64,000 nucleotides of DNA from contig QYPG01000028.1 of the NCBI GenBank assembly GCA_007279945.1, positions 1 to 64,000 on the forward strand, written 5' to 3'. Shown one piece after another: positions 46,888 to 54,919 of the stretch. The notes beneath the pieces were generated by a model. It ran no database searches. It saw only the letters and a list, made by a program, of their open reading frames with translations, and had not been told where the DNA came from. Every line of letters starts with the position of its first letter. Positions within the stretch are counted from its first letter, which is position 1. The translations under genes and the position numbers were made by a program. The DNA comes from Streptomycetaceae bacterium. Its GTDB lineage: Bacteria; Actinomycetota; Actinomycetes; Nanopelagicales; Nanopelagicaceae.

Positions 46888-47522
46888 TATGCCCAAATAA
46901 TCGGGGTTAATCCCCTTGATATTAGTAATGCGTTAGTCCGTGAAAAGGGCTTGGAGCCAAAAAATCCTCTATAAGCCGAGAGGGGACTTGGGTGAGCTGA
47001 TTCGATAGTCAAAGCGGAATCAAAGTGAATCTTTAACTCCTGAGCTGTCTTACCCCAAAGAATTGCGACGGATTTTCTTTTACCTAAAACTTGGGCAGCT
47101 TCGGATGTAATTTTCTGCCAACCATAATCAGCATGAGCCAGTGACTCCCCTGGTGTTGTAGTGAGAACTCGATTGAGTAGGAAAACTCCTTGCTGGGCCC
47201 AATCATTTAAATCACCATTGATTCGCTCCGCAAGTTTCAAATCATCACCGAGCTCCCTAAATATATTTTTCAAGGAAGCCGGAAGAACTTCGGAGGTTAC
47301 CGAAAAAGCCAAACCTTGTGCCTGGCCAACACCTGGATAAGGGTCTTGCCCAACTATTACGACTTTAATCTGACTTATCGGTTGAGCGAAAACGCGCATG
47401 ATGTTCGAGTACGTTGGTGTGACACTATTCGAATCGATAAGTGAATCTATGCGATCAATATCAGTGTGAAATTTTCCAAGTACCACTTGCCACTCTGGAT
47501 GTAACTGTTCAAATAAAGACAT
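46887..47522 (-). CDS. ung: Uracil-DNA glycosylase
   Basis: The 211-residue base-excision enzyme removes uracil from DNA. The catalytic Asp is in the GQDPYPG motif and His in AHPSPLSAYRG. LLNRVLTTTPGESLAH and AILWGKTAQ are further family motifs. ATG 47522 (MSLFEQLHPEWQ) lies 4 nt after the ABC gene stop and fits homologues. The stop codon overlaps a terminator stem. Confidence 0.95.
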   Translation of the reverse strand: MSLFEQLHPEWQVVLGKFHTDIDRIDSLIDSNSVTPTYSNIMRVFAQPISQIKVVIVGQDPYPGVGQAQGLAFSVTSEVLPASLKNIFRELGDDLKLAERINGDLNDWAQQGVFLLNRVLTTTPGESLAHADYGWQKITSEAAQVLGKRKSVAILWGKTAQELKIHFDSALTIESAHPSPLSAYRGFFGSKPFSRTNALLISRGLTPIIWA

Positions 47523-47526
47523 GAAA

Positions 47527-48318
47527 CTAGCCGGTTGCACGTGCGAAAAAACGACCAGAGTCAAAGGTTACAGAGATAGATGTATCAAAAACAGCCGAGA
47601 TATGTTCAGAGGTGATCACAGACTCTGCTGGTCCACTCACAGCAATGAGGCCATCTTTGAGTAGAAGTGCGTGAGTAGTACCGACTGGGATCTCTTCTAT
47701 GTGATGCGTAACTAAAATAGTTGCTGGAGCTAACGGGTCACGTGAGAACTCAGTAAATCTGCGCAGTAGATCTTCACGTCCACCGACATCTAAGCCACCG
47801 GCAGGTTCGTCGAGTAAAAGTAACTCAGGATCGGTCATAAGAGCACGTGCGATTTGAACCCGCTTTCGCTCACCTTCACTGAGCGTTCCATAGATGCGAC
47901 CGCCTAGTTCCCGGACTCCAAAGGTAGTTAACAGGGCCATTGCTCTTGACTCATCCCATAAATCATAAACTTCATTCCATCGACCTGAAATTGCGTAAGC
48001 AGCCGTTAGGACTACATCATGAACTTTTTCATAATAAGGGATCTCCTCATTGGTTAGTGCGCCACATGTTCCAATTCGCGTGCGCAGTTCAAAGAGATCA
48101 ACTTTGCCCATCTGTTTACCTAGAACCGTCACCGTACCCTTTGTTGGAAAGAGTTTTGTTCCTAGGACCTGCAGTAAAGTCGATTTACCCGCGCCGTTAG
48201 GTCCCAGAATCACCCACCTCTCCCCTGGCATAATTTCAAAATTTATTGGCCCCAAGATGTTCTTGCCGGCTCGTGAAACGCTGACATCGTTAACAGTCAA
48301 AACCGATGTACTTGTCAT
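47527..48318 (-). CDS. ABC transporter ATP-binding protein
   Basis: The 263-residue ATPase has Walker A LGPNGAGKSTLL, signature LSEGERKRVQIARALM, Walker B LLLLDEPAGGLD and H-loop THHIEEIP. No permease gene is adjacent. The GRED and ISAVFDTSISV segments resemble the YlmA-type stand-alone ATPases often found beside ung or serB in actinobacteria. The transported substrate, if any, is unknown. Confidence 0.88.
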   Translation of the reverse strand: MTSTSVLTVNDVSVSRAGKNILGPINFEIMPGERWVILGPNGAGKSTLLQVLGTKLFPTKGTVTVLGKQMGKVDLFELRTRIGTCGALTNEEIPYYEKVHDVVLTAAYAISGRWNEVYDLWDESRAMALLTTFGVRELGGRIYGTLSEGERKRVQIARALMTDPELLLLDEPAGGLDVGGREDLLRRFTEFSRDPLAPATILVTHHIEEIPVGTTHALLLKDGLIAVSGPAESVITSEHISAVFDTSISVTFDSGRFFARATG

Positions 48319-48326
48319 AGGGCAAA

Positions 48327-48332
48327 AAGATA
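48327..48332 (-). promoter_or_regulatory. Putative leaderless -10 (TATCTT) for the ABC gene
   Basis: On the minus strand TATCTT lies 8 nt before ATG 48318. It sits inside a 47-bp inverted repeat GGGCAAAA (48320-48327) / TTTTGCCC (48359-48366) in the gap shared with serB. Confidence 0.45.
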
Positions 48333-48404
48333 CTGGTTAGTTGCATCATGTAAGGCGATTTTGCCCATTAATACTCAGTGATTCGCGATAAACTTCCGAC
48401 TCTT

Positions 48405-49586
48405 ATGGCCACTAACGAACAATTCACGGGACTAATCCTGCTCAGTGGCGTGGATAAGCCGGGTATAAATGATGCTCTCTTCTCGGCCCTAGCCCCGTTT
48501 GCAATAACCGTCTTAGATATTGAACAGGTGGTCATCAGCAATCGACTCATTTTGACGGTACTGATTGCGTGTAACCCGGCCCATGAGAAAGCAATAGATA
48601 CAGATTTACTTACGTGTGCCAGTGAATTAGATGTAGATATTGCCACTCTGTTTGCCAGCACAACCCATGACAGTTTCGCTAGTAAAAAGGGATTAATACA
48701 TATTGTCGTGTTGAGTGCGAAGCTTGCACCCGTATCGATCGCAGCGATTTCCGGAGCAATCTCCAAACTCGGGGCAAATATTGAAAGAATTTCTCGGACT
48801 GCATCGACTCCCGTAACCGCTATCGAGATGATTGTTTCGGGTACTGATCACGAAAGATTAACAACTGCTCTTGCACCGATTGCTGCTGCAAACCATGTCG
48901 ATATTGCAGTTCAACCCAATGGCTTCTCACGATTTTCTCGCAAGTTAGTTCAATTAGATGTCGATTCAACCTTGATACAGCAAGAAGTGATCGATTTGCT
49001 AGCCGACAAAGCCGGTGTTGGTGCAGAAGTTAAATCCATTACTGAATCTGCAATGCGCGGAGAGTTAGATTTCGCACAATCCTTAACCGCCAGAGTTGCC
49101 TTACTTAAGGGTCTATCCGAGTCGGCACTAATCGAAGTTCAAGCAGACATACTTTTGACGCCTGGTGCTAAGACGCTCATAAAGAGGCTACATAAACTCG
49201 GCCATAGTGTTGCCGTAGTTTCAGGTGGTTTTATTAATGTGATCCAGCCTTTGTTGGCATCTTTGGAAATCAAGCATCTCAAAGCTAACACCCTCGAGGT
49301 TGTCGATGGAGTTCTCACTGGGGCTTTACTCGGCCCCATCATCGATAGAGCTGCCAAGGCCGATGCTTTGCGCGAATTTGCCGCAATCGAATCAATCAGC
49401 ATGTCACAAACAGTTGCAATAGGTGATGGAGCAAATGACTTGGACATGATTGCTGCTGCCGGATTAGGTATCGCCTTTAACGCCAAACCGGCGGTAAAGG
49501 CTGCCGCTGATAGTTCACTCAGTGATCCTTACCTTGATTCCGTGCTCTATCTCTTGGGAATTCCGCGCGAGGATATAGAAGATTAA
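48405..49586 (+). CDS. serB: Phosphoserine phosphatase with N-terminal ACT domains
   Basis: The HAD enzyme carries out the last step of serine synthesis. Two ACT-like domains occupy about residues 5-165 ([21 protein letters not shown] and [17 protein letters not shown]). The HAD domain has nucleophile motif [20 protein letters not shown] and [19 protein letters not shown]. The product has 393 residues from ATG 48405, with a -10-like TAAACT 10 nt upstream. GTG 48378 is an alternative. It overlaps hisG tail-to-tail by 4 nt. ACT domains suggest serine feedback. Confidence 0.93.
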   Translation: MATNEQFTGLILLSGVDKPGINDALFSALAPFAITVLDIEQVVISNRLILTVLIACNPAHEKAIDTDLLTCASELDVDIATLFASTTHDSFASKKGLIHIVVLSAKLAPVSIAAISGAISKLGANIERISRTASTPVTAIEMIVSGTDHERLTTALAPIAAANHVDIAVQPNGFSRFSRKLVQLDVDSTLIQQEVIDLLADKAGVGAEVKSITESAMRGELDFAQSLTARVALLKGLSESALIEVQADILLTPGAKTLIKRLHKLGHSVAVVSGGFINVIQPLLASLEIKHLKANTLEVVDGVLTGALLGPIIDRAAKADALREFAAIESISMSQTVAIGDGANDLDMIAAAGLGIAFNAKPAVKAAADSSLSDPYLDSVLYLLGIPREDIED

Positions 49587-50428
49587 AGCCGGCAGGCGTG
49601 AATATCTGTAACTAGAATCCCTCGTGCTCCAACAGCCCACAGCTCATCCATCACTCTATTGGTATCTTTTCGCAGAACCATCGCGCGAACTGCGACCCAA
49701 TCTTTGCGCTGCAATGGAGAAATAGTTGGAGACTCTAAGCCTGGTGTAATTGCACATGCTGCATCTACATGGGAACTTGGAATATCATAATCAAGCAGTA
49801 CATACTTGCGTGCAGTGACAACTCCTTGAAGCCTGCGAATCAAAATCTCAAGTTCTACCGGAATGACTGCACCATTTCTGGTTATGAGAACTGCCTCACT
49901 TGTTAAAATTGGTTCTCCAAAGACAGCGAGACCTGCCTGGCGCAGAGTGTTTCCGGTGCTCACTACATCGGCAATCACATCGGCAACACCAAGTCTGACA
50001 CTACTTTCCACGGCTCCATCAAGACGCACTACCTCGGCCTCAATCTTCAATGACGACAAATACTGGGCCACCAAACCTGGATATGCAGTGGCAACTCGTT
50101 TCCCGGAGATATCAGCTAAAGTCCATGAGCGATCAGAGGGTGCAGCAAAGCGAAATGTTGATCCGCCAAAATTCAAAACCATCTGCTCTGTTGCCTCTGC
50201 CGCAGAGTCAATCAATAGATCTCGGCCCGTAATTCCAGCCTCTAACTCACCAGTTCCAACATAGATTGCAATGTCGCGAGGACGAAGATAATAAAACTCC
50301 ACACCATTGTCGGAATCGAGAAGAACTAAGTCACGAGAATCGGTGCGCTGTCTATAGCCAGCTTCTTTGAGAATCGAGATCGACTCCTCAGCCAAAGATC
50401 CCTTATTTGGTACCGCAATTCTTAGCAT
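49583..50428 (-). CDS. hisG: ATP phosphoribosyltransferase (long form)
   Basis: The enzyme catalyses the first step of histidine synthesis. The 281-residue form has a catalytic domain ([52 protein letters not shown]) and the C-terminal regulatory HisG_C domain that senses histidine. It forms an operon with hisE (12-nt gap), as in M. tuberculosis. Confidence 0.95.
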   Translation of the reverse strand: MLRIAVPNKGSLAEESISILKEAGYRQRTDSRDLVLLDSDNGVEFYYLRPRDIAIYVGTGELEAGITGRDLLIDSAAEATEQMVLNFGGSTFRFAAPSDRSWTLADISGKRVATAYPGLVAQYLSSLKIEAEVVRLDGAVESSVRLGVADVIADVVSTGNTLRQAGLAVFGEPILTSEAVLITRNGAVIPVELEILIRRLQGVVTARKYVLLDYDIPSSHVDAACAITPGLESPTISPLQRKDWVAVRAMVLRKDTNRVMDELWAVGARGILVTDIHACRL

Positions 50429-50440
50429 GGTGGCGCCTTT

Positions 50441-50704
50441 CTATAGGTACTTATAAATATCATTCGGCGTCAACCCACGTGCCAGCATCAACGTTTGGAG
50501 GTGATAAATCAGTTGGCTTATCTCCTCGGCCAACTCCTCATTCGATTCGTGTTCAGCTGCCAGCCACACTTCTCCAGCTTCTTCTAGAATTTTTTTTCCA
50601 ATAGCGTGAACACCAGCATCGACGGCAGCGACAGTTCCCGAACCCTCTGGACGAGCCAGCATCTTCTCTGCTAATTCACTCCAGAGGGAGTCGAAGGATT
50701 TCAT
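50441..50704 (-). CDS. hisE: Phosphoribosyl-ATP pyrophosphatase
   Basis: The 87-residue product is the second enzyme of histidine synthesis. The all-alpha MazG-like fold has the [20 protein letters not shown] metal-binding motif and [20 protein letters not shown]. The fused hisI domain of some bacteria is absent. It is preceded by a leaderless-type -10. Confidence 0.94.
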   Translation of the reverse strand: MKSFDSLWSELAEKMLARPEGSGTVAAVDAGVHAIGKKILEEAGEVWLAAEHESNEELAEEISQLIYHLQTLMLARGLTPNDIYKYL

Positions 50705-50710
50705 GCCCCT

Positions 50711-50716
50711 ACTTTA
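50711..50716 (-). promoter_or_regulatory. Leaderless-type -10 element (TAAAGT) for hisE-hisG
   Basis: On the minus strand TAAAGT, 6 nt (AGGGGC), then ATG at 50704. AGGGG could double as a weak ribosome binding site. Confidence 0.55.
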
Positions 50717-50730
50717 CTCGTAGCTCCCAC

Positions 50731-51405
50731 CTAGGCGTTGCCTATTTTGGGGCCCTTGGAAATCTTTAACCATGAGATGAAGCCCCAGACAACAAAAGGC
50801 AAGTAAATCGCATATAACGTACCCGTTGGGTAGTACCCATTTTTAAAGGCAAAAGGAACGCCGACCAAGTCAACGGCAATCCACACCAACCAGAATTCAA
50901 CATAGCCGCGACTCATACCGTACGTAGCCAAAGCGGTACCCGTAAAAATCCATGTATCTACAAGTAACCACGTTCCGGACTCACCTAACGCTTTAAAAAT
51001 CTGCATTGATGTGAGGAAAAATAGAACAATGCAAGGTATGAGGATTAAACGCTCGCGCGTAGTCGCCCACCGTGGATCAACCGGGGAATTATTCTCAGTG
51101 CTTTGTTTTCTATGCGCGCTCCATCGAACCCATCCATAAACGCTCACGATAATAAGCAAGAGATTACGACTTGCCTGTCCATAGAAATTTGCAGATGGTT
51201 GGTCTCCATAGGCAAAGACGGCACCCAAAAAGACCGTGAAGAGTAATCCATCTCCAATTATTCCTACCGGCCAAGCCCACATATTTCTACGAGCACCTAA
51301 AATTGCACTACTCAAACCAAGTGTGCCGCCGATTACTTCTCGTACGGCGATAGATTTAGAGCCGAAATGTATTGTGGCTTCGAAAAGCCATGTAATGATA
51401 TTCAT
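50731..51405 (-). CDS. pnuC: PnuC-family vitamin transporter
   Basis: The 224-residue product has about seven membrane helices. EVIGGTLGLSSAILGARRNMWAWPVGIIGDGLL and WLVDTWIFTGTALATYGMSRGYVEFWLVWIAVDLVG match PnuC. The usual substrate is nicotinamide riboside, but actinobacterial relatives (PnuX/RibM) move riboflavin. The start is 2 nt after rpe, with no riboswitch between. Substrate assignment is open. Confidence 0.87.
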   Translation of the reverse strand: MNIITWLFEATIHFGSKSIAVREVIGGTLGLSSAILGARRNMWAWPVGIIGDGLLFTVFLGAVFAYGDQPSANFYGQASRNLLLIIVSVYGWVRWSAHRKQSTENNSPVDPRWATTRERLILIPCIVLFFLTSMQIFKALGESGTWLLVDTWIFTGTALATYGMSRGYVEFWLVWIAVDLVGVPFAFKNGYYPTGTLYAIYLPFVVWGFISWLKISKGPKIGNA

Positions 51406-51407
51406 AA

Positions 51408-52073
51408 TTATCGCGCCTCCGAGACTGCTAAAGCGCGCAGCGATTCAATCATCGCCGCCGGATCCTCGGCGTTAAATACAGCACTCCCTGCGACGAAGGT
51501 ATCTGCGCCAGCTTCTGCTGCTGCACTGATGGTTTCTAGTGAGACTCCACCATCTACCTGCAACCAGATAGGTCGATCTCCAATGATTACGCGGGTTTTG
51601 CGAAGCTTTTCAATCATGTCATACATAAATTTTTGTCCACCAAAACCTGGCTCAACCGTCATAATCAAAAACATATCTATCTCGTCTACAAAGTCTGCAT
51701 AGTCCTCTATCGAGGTCCCTGGCTTAATACCGAGTCCACATCTAGCGCCTGCTTTACGAATAGCTTTCGCAGTCATAGGAATATTTGAAGTCGCTTCGAC
51801 ATGAATAGTCACACTGGCACAACCTGCTTCTGCGTACGCGGGAGCGATTTGGTCCACCTCTGCAACCATAAGGTGAGCATCCACTCCGATAGGACAGTCG
51901 GCGATAATCTCTGCACTTCTTGCGAAGTCAAAAGTAAAGTTAGGAACAAAGATATTATCCATCACATCTAAATGCAGTAAGTCTGAGGACGCAGCTATGC
52001 GCTTGATCTCTAGATCTAAATTAGAAAAGTCAGCATTTAATATGCTCGGCGTAATGCGAATCTCTCGGCTCAT
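51408..52073 (-). CDS. rpe: Ribulose-phosphate 3-epimerase
   Basis: The 221-residue TIM barrel interconverts ribulose-5-P and xylulose-5-P. Motifs are ITPSILNADFSNL, LHLDVMDNIFVPNFTF, DAHLMVAEVD, MTVEPGFGGQKF and QVDGGVS. It lies downstream of rsmB, with its own leaderless-type promoter. Confidence 0.95.
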   Translation of the reverse strand: MSREIRITPSILNADFSNLDLEIKRIAASSDLLHLDVMDNIFVPNFTFDFARSAEIIADCPIGVDAHLMVAEVDQIAPAYAEAGCASVTIHVEATSNIPMTAKAIRKAGARCGLGIKPGTSIEDYADFVDEIDMFLIMTVEPGFGGQKFMYDMIEKLRKTRVIIGDRPIWLQVDGGVSLETISAAAEAGADTFVAGSAVFNAEDPAAMIESLRALAVSEAR

Positions 52074-52079
52074 GTAGGT

Positions 52080-52085
52080 ATATTA
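52080..52085 (-). promoter_or_regulatory. Leaderless-type -10 element (TAATAT) for rpe-pnuC
   Basis: On the minus strand TAATAT, 6 nt, then ATG at 52073. The -10 overlaps the rsmB stop region, so rpe can be expressed apart from fmt-rsmB. Confidence 0.6.
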
Positions 52086-53444
52086 ACTTTTCTTAACTAT
52101 GACAGCTAAATACATCGCATCCGTGCCGTGTCGGTGAGTCCACAGCGACATTGCACCCTCTCGTGTCGCCTCTAATAAATTAGTTGGTAGGTATGGCTCA
52201 ATGTTTACTAGTTCGCACTCTGGATGGTTTTTCAGAATATCCCTTACCTGCACGGTAGTTTCGGCTAAATGAGGCGAACACGTCGCATAACCCAAAACTC
52301 CCCCGACATTGAGTACCTGAATTGAGGCTTCAATGAGTTCGCGTTGAAGCTCCGTCAGCGCGCGAAGATCTTTGAGATTACGTCGCCATCGAACTTCAGG
52401 GCGCCTACGCAACGCTCCAAGACCCGTACATGGCGCATCGAGCAAGATTGCATCGAAGCTCTGATTTCGTGAGGAAATATCGCGACCATCACCACACCAT
52501 ACGGTGGCACCATGAACAACGCGTTTTACTAATTCAGCTCTAACTGGTGAAACTTCATTGGCGATAAAAGTTATTTCCCGCTTTGCTGCAATGCTTGAGA
52601 GCAATGCCGCTTTTCCTCCGGGCCCTGCACATATATCTAACCACTGCCCACCTTGCGCGATTGCAGCAAAAACCGTTGCTACAAGTTGGGATCCCTCATC
52701 CTGAACACCGGCCTTGCGATGTCGTATAAGTTCAAGAGCACCAGGATTGCCTTTGAAATTTGCACCAAACTGTGAAAAATTGGTAGGCGAGGCCCCTAGG
52801 GCAACTAGCTCATCTCGAGTTGAAAATCCGGGCCATGCAACTAACGTCGGAGTTGCCGGCACGTTATTTATAAGGAGAGCGGATTCGACTTCTGACCAAT
52901 CTTTGAGCAAGTCAAAATAAGCAGAGATAATCCACTCGGGATGCGAGTATTGAATCGACATCCGCTCTACGGGATCCTTAATCTCTTCCAGAGGTGCGAA
53001 CCATTCCTCCATACTCTTTCGAGTAACACCTCTTAGCAAGGCGTTTACAAAACTAGCCTTGGATTCACCAACTCTTTTACGGGCGACTTCAACCGTAGCC
53101 GCTACAGCTGCATGATCAGGTATCCGCATCTCATGAATTTGATGAACACCAAGGCGGCACAGATCAACAATTCCGGGGTCAACTTCACTCCAAGGACGAT
53201 CGCTGAGCTGTGCAAGCACCCAATCGTGCTTACCTTGCATTCGTAGCGTTCCATAGAGCAGCTCTGTCACTAAATTGCGATCGCGCTCTTCTAGGGAGCT
53301 AGCAGATATCGCTGCAGGTAAAAGTAGATTGGAGTAACCATCGTTCCGGTTGACTTCACTTAACAAATCAAAAGTAAGGAGCCTAGAAGCATCAGGCTTA
53401 GGTGACTTAAATGTATTTCTTCGTGCTTCAACCAAAGTTTTCAC
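52083..53444 (-). CDS. rsmB: 16S rRNA m5C967 methyltransferase (RsmB/Sun)
   Basis: The product has an N-terminal NusB-like domain (about residues 20-150, with LLPAAISASSLEERDRNLVTELLYG), then a SAM methyltransferase with WLDICAGPGGKAALLSS. The two catalytic cysteines are in LLDAPCTGLGALRRRPEVRW and GYATCSPHLAETT. GTG 53444 is the best start, overlapping the fmt stop by 17 nt. The frame extends upstream to 53552 without family similarity. About 453 residues. Confidence 0.92.
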   Translation of the reverse strand: MKTLVEARRNTFKSPKPDASRLLTFDLLSEVNRNDGYSNLLLPAAISASSLEERDRNLVTELLYGTLRMQGKHDWVLAQLSDRPWSEVDPGIVDLCRLGVHQIHEMRIPDHAAVAATVEVARKRVGESKASFVNALLRGVTRKSMEEWFAPLEEIKDPVERMSIQYSHPEWIISAYFDLLKDWSEVESALLINNVPATPTLVAWPGFSTRDELVALGASPTNFSQFGANFKGNPGALELIRHRKAGVQDEGSQLVATVFAAIAQGGQWLDICAGPGGKAALLSSIAAKREITFIANEVSPVRAELVKRVVHGATVWCGDGRDISSRNQSFDAILLDAPCTGLGALRRRPEVRWRRNLKDLRALTELQRELIEASIQVLNVGGVLGYATCSPHLAETTVQVRDILKNHPECELVNIEPYLPTNLLEATREGAMSLWTHRHGTDAMYLAVIVKKS

Positions 53445-54339
53445 CACCAAGCAGATGTGCCCCACGAGCCCAATCTGTAGCTGGCATTTCACTCTTACCA
53501 GCAGGGATGACGCTCTCCAATTCGATAACACCGTTGAGTGCAACTCCCACAAATACTCTATTTTCTTGGCATTGAATCTGCCCGGGTTTCAGCTTCATGT
53601 CGATCTGCGCCATGCTGGCTTGCGTAATCTTGATGGGATTTTCTCTCCATAAGCTCCACGCGCACGGAGCTGGATAAAATGCTCGAATCTTATTAACAAC
53701 AACATGAGCAGAATTCGACCAATCAATCTTTGCTTGCTCTTTCGATATTTTCGGTGCTATAGAGGCTGAACCTTGTTGCGGCTCGGGTTTGATTCCTTGT
53801 TCAATCTTGTCAATAGTTTGTGCCATGGCCTCTGGTCCCATGCTTGCTAGACGCTCTAACATTTCTACGCTACGCCATGCCGATTCTATAGCGATAGGTA
53901 TTTGAGTAAATAGCGGACCAGTGTCCATGCCTTTGTCGAGTTGGAAAACAGTTAATCCAGAAATTACTTCACCATTTTCAAGTGCACGCTGAACCGGGGC
54001 TGCACCACGATAGGCAGGCAAAAGTGAAAAATGTAGATTAAGAAATCCAAAGCGAGGAAGTTTCAAAATCTCTTCCGGCAGTATTACGCCATAACCGATA
54101 GTTAGAACTAGATCTAGCTCGCTAACAACGTCGACTAATTCGCTAGGCACAAGGGGTTTGACGCAGTTAATGCTATGAGACCGAGCCCATGCACTCACTG
54201 GGGATTCTGTTAACTCTCTCCCCCGACCAGCTGGCCTATCGGGCTGTGTTATTACCATTGCTAACTCATGTGAAGTCGTTAGTAACCAATCCAGTGTCGG
54301 AATCGCAACCTGCGGAGTAGCTGCTACTCCAATGCGCAT
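53428..54339 (-). CDS. fmt: Methionyl-tRNA formyltransferase
   Basis: The 303-residue enzyme formylates initiator Met-tRNA. The formyl-transferase domain has SLLPAYRGAAPVQRALENGE and GLTVFQLDKGMDTGPLF. The C-terminal OB-like domain has IRAFYPAPCAW. It shares one base with def, so both formyl-cycle enzymes are made together. Confidence 0.95.
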   Translation of the reverse strand: MRIGVAATPQVAIPTLDWLLTTSHELAMVITQPDRPAGRGRELTESPVSAWARSHSINCVKPLVPSELVDVVSELDLVLTIGYGVILPEEILKLPRFGFLNLHFSLLPAYRGAAPVQRALENGEVISGLTVFQLDKGMDTGPLFTQIPIAIESAWRSVEMLERLASMGPEAMAQTIDKIEQGIKPEPQQGSASIAPKISKEQAKIDWSNSAHVVVNKIRAFYPAPCAWSLWRENPIKITQASMAQIDMKLKPGQIQCQENRVFVGVALNGVIELESVIPAGKSEMPATDWARGAHLLGGENFG

Positions 54340-54899
54340 TACGTGTTCCGTCCGAAAAGACCGTGCGGTGACTCCTTGATGGATATTTTTCGACCAACCT
54401 CAGAAGATTGGTTAAACCATTCGGACTCGCGAATCTCTTTCATAGCTAACTTGCGTTCAGTAGGCTTCATTCGATCTATAAAAAGAATGCCATCTAAATG
54501 GTCTGTCTCATGCTGCAAAGCTCTTGCCAAAAATTCAGTGCCATCAACGCTAATTGGTTCGCCAAACATATTAAATCCAGCGGCAACCGCTCTCATCGCG
54601 CGGGGTGTTGGATAACTTAACTCAGGAAAAGACAGACAACCTTCTTCCCCCTCCTGCATCTCATCACCAAGGACAAGGACTGGATTAACTAGATGTCCTA
54701 AGACGTCATCGACATTCCACGTAAAAACACGCAAAGGAACACCTATTTGAGGCGCAGCCAAACCAGCACCTGGGGCTTCCAACATCGTTTCAGTCAGATC
54801 AGCTACTAGAGTTCGCAACTCTTTATCAAAATCGAGGACTAGGGCCGCAGGAGTCAATAAAACTGGATCTCCGAAAAGTCGTATCTCTTGGATTGGCAC
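54339..54899 (-). CDS. def: Peptide deformylase
   Basis: The 186-residue metalloenzyme removes N-formyl from nascent proteins. All three motifs are intact: GAGLAAPQIG, EGCLSFP and QHETDHLDG. It starts at GTG 54899, giving MPIQEIRLFGDPVL. The C-terminal extension past the third motif is typical of actinobacterial forms. Confidence 0.96.
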   Translation of the reverse strand: MPIQEIRLFGDPVLLTPAALVLDFDKELRTLVADLTETMLEAPGAGLAAPQIGVPLRVFTWNVDDVLGHLVNPVLVLGDEMQEGEEGCLSFPELSYPTPRAMRAVAAGFNMFGEPISVDGTEFLARALQHETDHLDGILFIDRMKPTERKLAMKEIRESEWFNQSSEVGRKISIKESPHGLFGRNT

Positions 54900-54905
54900 T
54901 ACCCC

Positions 54906-54911
54906 ATCCTA
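54906..54911 (-). promoter_or_regulatory. Leaderless-type -10 element (TAGGAT) for def-fmt-rsmB
   Basis: On the minus strand TAGGAT, 6 nt, then GTG at 54899, in the 20-bp gap after priA. Confidence 0.6.
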
Positions 54912-54919
54912 CCAAAGGG

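Noticed and set aside
53445-53552. N-terminal extension of rsmB inside fmt
   Set aside because: No similarity to RsmB. GTG 53444 gives the usual NusB-like N-terminus.
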